Source: an uncultured Poribacteria bacterium (GTDB lineage: Bacteria > Poribacteria > WGA-4E > WGA-3G). Taken from it: DNA of 64,000 nucleotides. Where the stretch lies: NCBI GenBank assembly GCA_951828385.1, contig OX639973.1, forward strand, positions 4,393,200 to 4,457,199, in the 5' to 3' direction. A program made the position numbers and the translations under genes. The first letter of the stretch is position 1, and each line of letters starts with the position of its first letter. Below, in pieces: positions 1 to 7,663 of the stretch. The notes beneath the pieces were generated by a model. That model did no database searches and was not told where the DNA came from. It saw only the letters and a list, made by a program, of their open reading frames with translations.

Positions 1-2
1 GG

Positions 3-449
3 TTTCTGGAAATTACGCACGAAACGACACCACCCCTGGACATCGGCGATCGGCAATTCCTTTGTGTTGCACGTTTGAATCCGTCAATGGGTATCCCGGA
101 GAAAGGGCACGTTGAAAATTCTGAAGGGCAGATTGGCAGAACAGCGGTGCATCATCAACGCGCGCGGTGGTGCGATTTAGGCGGCACAGTCGGAGATGGC
201 GTGGCCGGTATCGCGCTGTTTGATCACCCAGAAAACGTTGAGCATCCCGGATTTTTTGGGGAAATCGCTGTGCCGGAACAGATGAGCATCCTCCACCATC
301 CGCCTGATGAGCTGGAAGATGACCACTTCCGTCTGCGATTTGGGGTTTATGTCCACGCAGATGTTACACCGGCGGCAGATGTCGAACGGCATTATCAGTG
401 CTACGTAAATCCGGTGCAGGCGAAGGTTGTGAAGGACTTAGAACTTTAG
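3..449 (+). CDS. PmoA-like (DUF6807) family protein, 3' part only
   Basis: The reading frame is open from the left edge of the window, so only the last ~148 codons are present and the start lies outside. The order of conserved pieces fits the C-terminal half of the DUF6807/PmoA-like family: a segment with RARWCDLGG, then GIALFDHPENVEHPG, then FRLRFGVYVHAD near the end. Such proteins are often found beside Gfo/Idh oxidoreductases and PhyH dioxygenases in polysaccharide-degrading bacteria, which matches the next two genes, although those face the other way. The biochemical function of the family is unproven; the historical link to methane monooxygenase is only a database name. Assignment is from motif recognition and is moderate. 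Confidence 0.6.
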   Translation, partial: FLEITHETTPPLDIGDRQFLCVARLNPSMGIPEKGHVENSEGQIGRTAVHHQRARWCDLGGTVGDGVAGIALFDHPENVEHPGFFGEIAVPEQMSILHHPPDELEDDHFRLRFGVYVHADVTPAADVERHYQCYVNPVQAKVVKDLEL

Positions 450-481
450 GCGATAAGCGTACCAATCAAACCATCGCCAAT

Positions 482-1300
482 TCACTCCGGCCGCTTGCGG
501 TGCTTGACGTCCAGTTCGCGAAGGAGTGCCAAAGTGTCCTCAAACGACAGTTCACCGGTTGAAGCTGTATGTTCGAGGTAATCGCGCGTCTTATCGTTGA
601 GCACACCATAAAAGGCGCGCACCTCCGGGTCCGGATGGTCTCGCCAAAGTTCGACAGGTATGATCGAATCCTCGCTCAAGTACTGACGGTCCGGATGCCC
701 GTAATAGACTTGCACCGTCTTCCGTTCTGCCTGAGTCGGACGGGTCGTAGCGGTGTGTAAAACACCGATGTTGAATAGCACGGCTGTCCCAGCGGGTCCG
801 TACAAATCGACAATGCCGCCACGTTCCAACTGCGCGTCTGTTTCGAGAATCTCAGCGTCCACCGATTCCGGCGATAAGGAGAAACAGTGCGTCGTTTCAT
901 CAACATCGGTCAGATACAGCATCAACTGGACGAACCCGATGCGCAACGGATGTTCAAGCCAGTGCCTCGGGCCATCTCGATGCCAGCCGCGATTCAGTTC
1001 ACCGTTGTACGCTGCCATGTGCCGGATGCAGATTTCTGAAAAGCAAGGGGCATTGCCCATCAGTGTGTATAGGCAATCCATGACGATCGGATGCCGAATC
1101 ACAGTGTCGATTTCAGGTGAAGTCAGAAGTGCATCGCAATTCGCGGTCTGGTAATATCCAATACGATACCAATGATCTTCAACTTCAGTGCGGTCCCGGT
1201 CAAAGATATGAACAAAATGCGCAACCTCGGCATCGCTCAGAATCTTACCGAGTGAGATATAGCCATTTTCTTTAAAAAACGCATAATCTGCTGGCTTCAT
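482..1300 (-). CDS. Phytanoyl-CoA dioxygenase (PhyH) family protein
   Basis: A 272-residue Fe(II)/2-oxoglutarate dioxygenase of the PhyH family. The metal triad is visible: H107-x-D109 in GWHRDG and H182 in GVLHTATTRPT, with R193 (ERKTVQVYYG) placed to bind 2-oxoglutarate. I chose the ATG at 1300 because GAGGAAAATAAC precedes it; the same frame stays open another 68 codons upstream, but that stretch covers the hairpin region and looks noncoding. The gene follows a Gfo/Idh oxidoreductase on the same strand with a gap of about 106 bp, a pairing typical of sugar or osmolyte catabolism. The substrate cannot be told from sequence. A second PhyH protein lies at 50827-51654. Confidence 0.85.
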   Translation of the reverse strand: MKPADYAFFKENGYISLGKILSDAEVAHFVHIFDRDRTEVEDHWYRIGYYQTANCDALLTSPEIDTVIRHPIVMDCLYTLMGNAPCFSEICIRHMAAYNGELNRGWHRDGPRHWLEHPLRIGFVQLMLYLTDVDETTHCFSLSPESVDAEILETDAQLERGGIVDLYGPAGTAVLFNIGVLHTATTRPTQAERKTVQVYYGHPDRQYLSEDSIIPVELWRDHPDPEVRAFYGVLNDKTRDYLEHTASTGELSFEDTLALLRELDVKHRKRPE

Positions 1301-1331
1301 GTTATTTTCCTCGCCTCGATTCGCTGCGGTC

Positions 1332-1352
1332 GCGGTCGGGAGACCGCTCCTA
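1332..1352. repeat. REP-like intergenic hairpin
   Basis: GCGGTC-ggga-GACCGC stem followed by TCCTATA. It sits between the PhyH and Gfo genes. It resembles the other short hairpins of this window that carry a GTAG/CTAC foot, here degenerated to CTAT. Confidence 0.45.
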
Positions 1353-1406
1353 TAACAGTCAGTCGGTTCATTTTCTTGAAGTTTTGTAGCACATCCACGG
1401 CTTTCA

Positions 1407-2510
1407 CTAACGCGACTGCATACGCCGGACTCGGGCAGGTGTGTCGTCACCGTGAATCTCTGAGGAGAGAATCTGGAGGCTTCGGTCTTCAATCGGCAGT
1501 TCAACTTTTACACAGCCACGACGATGCGATTCTCGGAGCGCAACCGCTATTTCTAACGCTTCGCGTCCATCTTCACCCGAACACTTCGGCGAACCTCCGT
1601 TCTCAATGGCGTTAATAAGATCCTCAACAATCGTCAATCCCATACCCTGCATCCGCACGGGCCACGGGAACGGACATTGTGCAGGCACGCCGCGCCCGCG
1701 CCGTCCGCCGGGAACCATGCGAATCAACTCAAACGTTTCGGCATTGTTGACAGAACGGATACGCCCTGTTGTACCGATGACATCAACCTCCCACGGTGCC
1801 GCACCGCAAGCCGTACTCCTCAGATAGGCACGAACCCCATTATCAAAGACAAGATAGCCGTTTCCCTGCAGGTCACCTTCACCCGCGGCGGCGGCATCGG
1901 ATTGCATCTCACCGAAAACCCACTCGACGTTTCCACCTGCCATATACCGCAGAATGTCAATCGCATGGCTGCCGTTATGCGAGAGTCCGCATTGCGCATA
2001 GACTGTCACCTGCAGCACATCGCCGATTTCGCCTTCGTCGATGAGTTTTCGAGCTTCGCTAAAGAACGGATTCCAGCGTCGCGCACAATTGATTGCCAGC
2101 GCGACACCTTCTGTTCGGCAGGTCTCCACCATCGTATCCGCCTCGGCGAGACTCAGCGAAATCGGTTTTTCTGCCCAGATCGCTTTGACACTCGAACGCG
2201 CCACATCTTGCACGATAGTTGACCGGACCCGTGCCGTGGTGCAGACGCTCACAATGTCCAGATTTTCCTTCTCCAACATTTCACGGTAATCGCTGTAGAT
2301 ATGTTCGGAACCCAGTCCCCACCGCTCACCGAAAATTGTCCCTTGTTCAGCGTGCAGATCCGCCCCAGCGACCAGTTCTACATTCGGTGCAGCGTGGTAA
2401 GTCGGACCGTGACAATACGGCAAAAAAAGCGATCCACCTTGCGTGATTTCGTCGTCAAAGGTGCTGCCCATACGCCCTAAACCGATTACGCCTGCTCGAT
2501 AAGTTGTCAT
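1407..2510 (-). CDS. Gfo/Idh/MocA family NAD(P)-dependent oxidoreductase
   Basis: A 367-residue two-domain oxidoreductase. The N-terminal Rossmann fold has GVIGLGRMG (residues 7-15), and the EKP motif at 114-116 (WAEKPISL) carries the catalytic lysine that is typical of the family; NCARRWNPFF at 141-150 starts the C-terminal substrate domain. A perfect GGAGGAG Shine-Dalgarno just upstream supports the ATG at 2510. Proteins of this family oxidise or reduce sugars, inositols and sugar acids; the substrate here is unknown. It is upstream of the PhyH gene on the same strand and probably cotranscribed with it. A second member is at 53721-54800. Confidence 0.88.
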   Translation of the reverse strand: MTTYRAGVIGLGRMGSTFDDEITQGGSLFLPYCHGPTYHAAPNVELVAGADLHAEQGTIFGERWGLGSEHIYSDYREMLEKENLDIVSVCTTARVRSTIVQDVARSSVKAIWAEKPISLSLAEADTMVETCRTEGVALAINCARRWNPFFSEARKLIDEGEIGDVLQVTVYAQCGLSHNGSHAIDILRYMAGGNVEWVFGEMQSDAAAAGEGDLQGNGYLVFDNGVRAYLRSTACGAAPWEVDVIGTTGRIRSVNNAETFELIRMVPGGRRGRGVPAQCPFPWPVRMQGMGLTIVEDLINAIENGGSPKCSGEDGREALEIAVALRESHRRGCVKVELPIEDRSLQILSSEIHGDDTPARVRRMQSR

Positions 2511-2566
2511 CTTTTTCTCCTCCGAGAGAGTTGTGTTAAATGAGAGGATTTTTGACAGTGATATGT

Positions 2567-3025
2567 TTATGAAACAGTATCAGCGTTCAATACAGAATCC
2601 GGCCCAAAGATGCCATTTTGGTATAAAAGTCTGCGATATCTATTATTCTTAGCAAATGCTGTATCAATTCGCCCAGTGGAAATCCAGTGATACGTACTCT
2701 GACTTTCCAAACCCTCAAAACTCTTTGCAGAACGTCTACGCCACTGTCTTAACCAATCTAATTTCGCAATAACGTTTTCCGTTTCACCCGCACGACCTTG
2801 ATGAACTTCAACATAGTAAATCCGGCCTTTATAGCCAAACACGTAGTCCCAACGCCGGGCATTCGGATAACGTCTTGCCAGACACGCGTCTATATCAACA
2901 CTTCCTGTCAAGCTGCGCGTTGCGTTCACTTTAACTTTGTGGCGATGTGAACCCAATGCCTGTATCCCTGCTTTCAAACACTCCGCAATTTCCGGAGTGC
3001 CACGAACCGCATCGGCAAAATTCAC
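2567..3025 (-). CDS. Small nuclease-like partner of the AAA ATPase
   Basis: A 152-residue protein whose ATG overlaps the stop of the upstream ATPase gene (ATGA), so the two are translationally coupled. I do not recognise a named family with certainty. The core is RRWDYVFGYKGRIYYVEVH: a strand with D60, then E73-x-H75 on the next strand, followed by a helix-rich tail containing KLDWLRQW. This D...ExH arrangement is compatible with a PD-(D/E)xK-like nuclease fold, but the catalytic lysine is not obvious. Its coupling to an ABC-type AAA ATPase points to a two-component accessory or defence cassette. Both function and fold are inferences. Confidence 0.55.
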   Translation of the reverse strand: MNFADAVRGTPEIAECLKAGIQALGSHRHKVKVNATRSLTGSVDIDACLARRYPNARRWDYVFGYKGRIYYVEVHQGRAGETENVIAKLDWLRQWRRRSAKSFEGLESQSTYHWISTGRIDTAFAKNNRYRRLLYQNGIFGPDSVLNADTVS

Positions 3026-4170
3026 AGATTAGCCTCCCACATAGCTTCAGAGATGACATCAGCCACATTCGTGCTGAAGAGTGTGAGCCCGCCCCAATCT
3101 GAAATTGCTTTGTCTGGGTCCTCAGCATCCAGGGTTGAAATATCTTTGACAGCATTATGTGGAGACATATAATAAGTTTTGAAAGCCTTCTCCTCAAACA
3201 CCGTTTTTGCTAATTTCATGGAAAAGCGAGTGGCGTTTAAATCTAACAACTTCAATAGTCGAGTCGAACTGGCATTCCACTTGATAAGTAATTGTATCGC
3301 CCATATCAGTTCGGGAATTTGGGATGAATGCGTAGAGACAAGGACTTTATAATCACGCCGCAAGAGCTCAAAAAGAACAATAAGTAAAACTGAAAAAGAT
3401 TGCGGATGTAACCCCATTTCAGGTTCCTCAATAACAACCCAGTTGACCCTGTTTTTTTTTCGAGCACTGCCTGAAGGCATTAACCGGTCCAACCCCAGCA
3501 AAAGCGGCACAAATTCTCTCTGACCAGTAGACCAGACCATAAACGGCAGTTGATTCCCCTCAACATCCAATATAATGCGTTTCCGTAAGCCGGAACGATC
3601 AAGTTTGACCTGTGCCCCACCAAAAATACTCCCACCGATTGCATCTCGTATCGTTTTATTCATACGATGTGCCTTCGGAAAAATGACATCTTCACTAATG
3701 CCCAAACTGGTTTCCAAAAATAAACGTAAATGTTCACTAAATTGCTTAACGACGTACGGATCACCAATAGCATAGTCCGTAAAAGCACGCGGCCATCCAT
3801 CTTTGAGCGTCATAACCCGTTGGGCTGGAATCAGGAAGAGTGACTCTGCTTTTTTCTTTCCTTTCCGAGATAATACTTTGTCAAGTTCAAACCTTTCATC
3901 GTCAACCGTTATTTTAGTCGAGGCGTTGTCCCAAATACCGTCCATTCCTTCACCAAAATAGAGCGATAAAAAATTATTGAGCTCGTCATGCCAATCAAAA
4001 CCGTGTTTTTTCAGCGTTTGCGTAATGTCATCTGCATCTAAAATTAACTTCATAAGTTGGAGCAGAATGCTTTTTCCACTCGCTTGTTCCCCGACAAACA
4101 CTGTTAGATCGCCAAAGGTGATGTCGGCTTCCGGAATTTGTCCGAGTGAAGTCAGTTTAAGATTTTTCAT
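3022..4170 (-). CDS. AAA_15/AAA_21-type (OLD-like) ABC ATPase
   Basis: A 382-residue stand-alone ABC-type ATPase. Visible motifs: Walker A GEQASGKS (27-34), a signature-like STGQREF (214-220), Walker B VVIEEPEMGLHP (245-256) with two glutamates, and the switch histidine in STHSSQI (279-285). The region between Walker A and the signature is compact, without a long SMC coiled coil. Stand-alone ATPases of this type pair with TOPRIM, HNH or other nucleases in several anti-phage systems; here the partner is the overlapping 152-residue protein. The left end of an IS605-type element begins about 10 bp upstream of the ATG, so no ribosome binding site or native promoter is visible; expression may now depend on the element. 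Confidence 0.85.
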   Translation of the reverse strand: MKNLKLTSLGQIPEADITFGDLTVFVGEQASGKSILLQLMKLILDADDITQTLKKHGFDWHDELNNFLSLYFGEGMDGIWDNASTKITVDDERFELDKVLSRKGKKKAESLFLIPAQRVMTLKDGWPRAFTDYAIGDPYVVKQFSEHLRLFLETSLGISEDVIFPKAHRMNKTIRDAIGGSIFGGAQVKLDRSGLRKRIILDVEGNQLPFMVWSTGQREFVPLLLGLDRLMPSGSARKKNRVNWVVIEEPEMGLHPQSFSVLLIVLFELLRRDYKVLVSTHSSQIPELIWAIQLLIKWNASSTRLLKLLDLNATRFSMKLAKTVFEEKAFKTYYMSPHNAVKDISTLDAEDPDKAISDWGGLTLFSTNVADVISEAMWEANL

Positions 4171-4179
4171 CTAATCTTC

Positions 4180-4219
4180 GGGCAGGAGACCCAATCCTTT
4201 AGGTTTGGGAGGAATGCCC
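4180..4219. repeat. Left-end hairpin of the IS605-type element
   Basis: Nested inverted repeat with a TTTA loop at 4198-4201. It lies between the AAA ATPase start codon and the tnpB promoter and is expected to be the left transposase recognition structure. Confidence 0.65.
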
Positions 4220-4237
4220 GCTCCTCTACTTTTTTTC

Positions 4238-4266
4238 TTGACGTTCTGCCAAAAATGTTGTATAAT
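4238..4266 (+). promoter_or_regulatory. Sigma-70-like promoter for tnpB
   Basis: TTGACG (4238-4243), a 17-bp spacer, then TATAAT (4261-4266). It is followed by about 95 bp of leader before tnpB. A near-consensus promoter inside the element would allow autonomous transcription of tnpB. Confidence 0.65.
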
Positions 4267-4365
4267 GAGAGTATCACGTTGGACCGACAGGTTAAGCATT
4301 ACCGCTTGGTAGTGTGTCGGTCCCACCCACTTAACCGGGGTTAAAGGCGTGATCCGTGAAAACCC

Positions 4366-5571
4366 ATGGCGAAAAAACGAAAGCGAAAACAAAAGCACGT
4401 GCGTCGGACGTATAAATATCAGATACGCGAGCACCCACAAAATATGCGACTCGGCAATATGCTGGATGATCTTGGTGATGTCCACAACCATTTTTTGCGA
4501 CTTGAGAACCGCTATTACCGTAGATATGGCAAATATGCGGGGCGTTACCGTCTGCAACCGCACTTGACGAACTTGCTGAAACGCACCAAGAAACATTGGG
4601 CATGGATACCGCGTGATACACTTGACGCGGTAATTATACGCCTCCACATCTCTTTTGAAAGGTTTTTCGACATTCCAAATGTCGGTCGTCCTAAATACAA
4701 GAAACGTGGAAAATACCGTTCTGCGAAGTTTCAAAGTGGTTATCTCCTTGAAGAAGGTCGTGTCCGTCTCTCTTTCAAAGCGTGGGACGAACCCTTGCAA
4801 TCCTTTAAATTCCACAAACGCTGGTTTTCTTTTCATCAGCACCGTGATTGGAAAGGGAATGTTTGCTATATCCAAATCCTTCGCGATGCTGTCGGCACCT
4901 ATTGGCTCTATGTCGTGACCGATGATACCTCTAAAGAAGTGCTGCCTGCTACGGGTGAAAGTGTAGGTGCAGACAATGTAATACAAGGAATGGATTTGGT
5001 CTATTCCCAGACCAAATCCGGTATGAAAGACGCATTTTTGACGTTGAACACCGGTGAGAAAATACAATCGCCACAATTCTTGAAACAGTCCTTGAAAGAA
5101 CTCCGAACACTCAACAAAGCACTTAGCCGTAAAGTCAAAGGTTCTAACAATTGGTGGCGTTGCCTGCGTCAACTCACATGGTTGTATCGCAAAGTTTCTA
5201 ATCAACGCAAAGATTGGCATTGGAAACTTGCCACGGACCTGTGTAGAAGGTTTGACCTTATCGCCACCGAGACGCTGAACCTTAGTGGTATGAAACGGCT
5301 GTGGGGACGCAAAGTCTCCGACCTTTCTTTCGGGCAGTTTGTTGAGATTCTGAAGCTCAAGTGTTTCAAACATAATCGTGAGTTCCGTCAAGTCGGACAA
5401 TGGACTCCTACAACGAAGCCGTGTTCGGATTGTGGACATCACAACGAAAATCTTTCTCTCTCTGATAGGCAGTGGACATGTCCGGAATGTGGTTCTCACC
5501 ACGACAGAGACATCAACGCTGCGATAAACATTTTGAGGGCTGCTCGGGGTCCCTCTGTGGAGACGGTGTAA
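4366..5571 (+). CDS. tnpB: TnpB RNA-guided nuclease, IS605 type, with disrupted RuvC-I motif
   Basis: A 401-residue TnpB. It has a basic N terminus, a RuvC-II glutamate E302 in IATETLNLSGM, an intact zinc ribbon CSDC...CPEC (C353, C356, C372, C375) and RuvC-III DRDINAAINIL from D380. The first RuvC motif is unusual. Where the family reads roughly GADFGMKDAF, this protein reads GAD (D203), then 15 residues, then GMKDAF. The DNA of that insert contains a perfect 11-bp inverted repeat and keeps the frame. TnpB normally cleaves DNA with a guide RNA derived from the element's right end. The insert beside the catalytic aspartate may inactivate it. Long open frames on the opposite strand here are shadows. 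Confidence 0.88.
   Translation: MAKKRKRKQKHVRRTYKYQIREHPQNMRLGNMLDDLGDVHNHFLRLENRYYRRYGKYAGRYRLQPHLTNLLKRTKKHWAWIPRDTLDAVIIRLHISFERFFDIPNVGRPKYKKRGKYRSAKFQSGYLLEEGRVRLSFKAWDEPLQSFKFHKRWFSFHQHRDWKGNVCYIQILRDAVGTYWLYVVTDDTSKEVLPATGESVGADNVIQGMDLVYSQTKSGMKDAFLTLNTGEKIQSPQFLKQSLKELRTLNKALSRKVKGSNNWWRCLRQLTWLYRKVSNQRKDWHWKLATDLCRRFDLIATETLNLSGMKRLWGRKVSDLSFGQFVEILKLKCFKHNREFRQVGQWTPTTKPCSDCGHHNENLSLSDRQWTCPECGSHHDRDINAAINILRAARGPSVETV
4992..5019. repeat. Perfect 11-bp inverted repeat inside tnpB
   Basis: GGATTTGGTCT (4992-5002), a 6-nt loop, then AGACCAAATCC (5009-5019). It forms most of a 45-nt in-frame segment (4975-5019) that has no counterpart in typical TnpB proteins and falls in the RuvC-I motif. 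Confidence 0.75.
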
Positions 5572-5640
5572 GCCGTTTTTTCGGAAACGCTACTGTCTAT
5601 GAAGCACAAGCCCCTGCCTTTAGGCAGTGGGTGCCTTGAC
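5480..5640 (+). ncRNA. Putative omega-RNA/reRNA at the tnpB 3' end
   Basis: In IS605-type elements the guide RNA overlaps the tnpB 3' end and runs to the right end. Here the end of tnpB and the following 69 bp are rich in possible stems (for example GGGTCCCTC around 5548) and finish with the right-end hairpin 5611-5631. The call is from position and family knowledge only; the guide would be the sequence just beyond about 5640. Confidence 0.35.
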
Positions 5641-5719
5641 AATTCTTCTACTCCATTTTCCAATACGCTAACTAAAAAGTTAGAACCGCAATTTATTCTA
5701 ATGCTCATTTTACTACAAT

Positions 5720-6343
5720 TCAGATTTTTTCATAGACAAAATCCAACCATCTGTCTTGTGGTGATATAATATCGGGTTTCGGCGAAAGTGGTGTCCAATA
5801 CGGCTTGAAAATGTGCCCTCTATCGCTCTTCAATTCCCATGCATCTTCTGTCTCCTCTTGTGTGCTTAACAAGAAAAAATGCCTCGTTTTCTGTGCACTT
5901 ATGTTTTCATTCGGCACCCATCCCGTAATATTATAGCAGATACATGTCGGATTAGGATGTTTGTCGTATTCAATATACGAAATATGCGTAAAATCCGCCT
6001 GTATGGAATGGTAATTGACAGTCATTCCCTTCGTGAGTTTTTCCTTGTAAGGCATCGCGTTTAAATCGGGTTCAATATAAACTTGTGTTGTCTCCGCTAT
6101 TATTCGCTCACCTTCCGACAACTCATTTTCAAAACACCCCAGATACCCCTCAATTTCCACAGACTGTAACCCTGTTTCCTCATAAACCTCTCTCTTCACA
6201 GCAGCTTCAAGATCCTCACCCGCCTCAACAGTCCCCGCCGGAATCTGAATCCCCGCAGTCGGATGTTTGAAAACAAGCAATTCTTTGACACCACGCCTCT
6301 CACGGATGATAAATGCAGTAACCTTTTGGATAATTTCATTCAT
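5720..6343 (-). CDS. NUDIX hydrolase
   Basis: A 207-residue protein with a complete Nudix box beginning at about residue 37 (GTVEAGEDLEAAVKREVYEE, continuing TGL), i.e. the G-x5-E-x7-REVxEETG core that binds divalent metal and cleaves nucleoside diphosphates linked to another group. The ATG at 6343 is preferred over 6349 because AAGGGA lies 7 nt upstream of it. The C-terminal 90 residues, rich in aromatic and acidic residues, do not match a domain I recognise. It stands alone between the IS605-type element and the desaturase gene; substrate unknown. Confidence 0.85.
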   Translation of the reverse strand: MNEIIQKVTAFIIRERRGVKELLVFKHPTAGIQIPAGTVEAGEDLEAAVKREVYEETGLQSVEIEGYLGCFENELSEGERIIAETTQVYIEPDLNAMPYKEKLTKGMTVNYHSIQADFTHISYIEYDKHPNPTCICYNITGWVPNENISAQKTRHFFLLSTQEETEDAWELKSDRGHIFKPYWTPLSPKPDIISPQDRWLDFVYEKI

Positions 6344-6380
6344 TTGCATTTCCCTTAGTTTTTAAATAGAAAAATATCTC

Positions 6381-7526
6381 TCATTCCAACCCTTTAGGCG
6401 CCAATTCCCCAATAGAACTTTCCAGAATATCGGAGGCTTCGGTAGGTACATGCTTAGCCGTTGGTGGAAGCGGCGTATCAAAAAAGTAGTCAGGGTCGGC
6501 TTTCTGTCGTTGCCAAGTTTCGCGCATCTCTCGCCAAGCCCCAAAAAGCGTGCGCGGTTCGGGCATATCTTCGGCAACGAGATGGTGCAATTTTTTCAAA
6601 TTGTAGCAGGGCACGCCTGCAAACATGTGATGCTCAATGTGCCAATTCATACGCCAATACAAAAACTCTGCGACCGGATTCAACTTCATTGAGCGCGCGC
6701 ATTTACGGAAGTCCGGATCATTTTCCTTTAAACCACAATGTTGCGGCATAGAAACGAGGTAGGATCCCCAGTTTGCAATAAATGCGCTGGCAGTGACGAT
6801 GAGCGGAAAAACCCAATAGCCTGTGGTGAGCGAAACGACAAGCAGTGCACCGTGAAAAAGGAGTAGCATCCGAGACCACCAAATCGAATTTTGATGTTCT
6901 TCCGGTTGGTCGGCATGTAAGGATGCCAGCCACTCCTGACTCGGAATATCTGGCGGCCCTTCTTTGCCAAAGGCACTACGGGTGGTGCAAATAATCGCAG
7001 CAATGAACCCGCCTTTGCTAAAGGTGCGACCGGGTTGTGTGAGCAAATTTATGGTAAACAGTTGAAGAACAAACAGGGAACCTAACTTCGGTTCAAGCGG
7101 GAGAAGGTTTTCGCGATCCCCTTCGGGGTATAGGGTGTAGCGATGATGATAGGTATGGCTGCTGGCGTAGTCAAAATGATCCCACCAACTTATGAGGCTA
7201 AATAAATAAAGAAAAAATTTGTTCAACCCCTTGGTATGAAATACGGTGCCGTGTCCCAATTCGTGATTGGCTGTCCCTTTGAAAAAGCTGGCGACCGTGC
7301 CATGCACAAATAGCGCAATGAAAAAGCCGAGCCACATCGCTTTCGACCAGAAGAAGTAGACACAGCTACCCGTCAATAGCCAGAGGGCAAGATGTCCGCC
7401 TGCCTGCAGCCAACCTTGCAAGTTACTTCGTTTTGATAGATCACGTAAGGTTGTGTGGTCTATTTTGCTCCGATACCATTTTACACGAAGCACTTTTCGT
7501 ACTTCAGCAAGACGTTGATAAGTCAT
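6381..7526 (-). CDS. Membrane fatty acid desaturase
   Basis: A 381-residue integral membrane di-iron desaturase. All three histidine boxes are present: HELGH (88-92), HTYHH (124-128) and HIEHH (296-300), with hydrophobic segments at about 43-60, 66-82, 102-114 and 220-262. The family introduces double bonds or hydroxyl groups into acyl chains or related lipids and is anchored in the inner membrane. An AAGGA site lies before the ATG. Next to the box 1 histidines the sequence reads KGTANHELGHGTVF, typical of the family. Cannot separate fatty acid from carotenoid or sphingolipid substrates by sequence alone. Confidence 0.85.
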   Translation of the reverse strand: MTYQRLAEVRKVLRVKWYRSKIDHTTLRDLSKRSNLQGWLQAGGHLALWLLTGSCVYFFWSKAMWLGFFIALFVHGTVASFFKGTANHELGHGTVFHTKGLNKFFLYLFSLISWWDHFDYASSHTYHHRYTLYPEGDRENLLPLEPKLGSLFVLQLFTINLLTQPGRTFSKGGFIAAIICTTRSAFGKEGPPDIPSQEWLASLHADQPEEHQNSIWWSRMLLLFHGALLVVSLTTGYWVFPLIVTASAFIANWGSYLVSMPQHCGLKENDPDFRKCARSMKLNPVAEFLYWRMNWHIEHHMFAGVPCYNLKKLHHLVAEDMPEPRTLFGAWREMRETWQRQKADPDYFFDTPLPPTAKHVPTEASDILESSIGELAPKGLE

Positions 7527-7663
7527 TTGAATATCCTTTTTATCGCCAATATTTATTCAAATTTTTATGACTTGGCTACCATTGATTCAACATTAGCCAC
7601 ACTGCTGCCTATCCGACATCTGCTTTGGAAAATGGCGCGCCCGTATTATATGATTATGGAAAT

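Larger units (their letters stand above)
4180..5640 (+). mobile_element. IS200/IS605-type element with tnpB only (IS1341-like)
   Basis: The element is bounded by subterminal hairpins. On the left is CCCAATCC-ttta-GGTTTGGG (4190-4209) inside an outer GGGC/GCCC pair (4180-4183 and 4216-4219). On the right is CCCCTGCC-ttta-GGCAGTGGG (5611-5631), followed by TTGAC. Both have the TTTA loop usual at IS605-family ends. Only tnpB is present; there is no Y1 transposase, so the element is probably mobilised in trans or immobile. Exact ends are estimated. Confidence 0.75.

Noticed and set aside
1301-1504. N-terminal extension of the PhyH protein
   Set aside because: Covers a hairpin and part of the upstream Gfo gene; the ATG at 1300 has a good Shine-Dalgarno and gives the normal family length.
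4171-5502. 443-codon open frame on the minus strand across tnpB
   Set aside because: It is antisense to a clearly recognisable TnpB; no domain, no start signal. The frame stays open because of the codon bias of tnpB.
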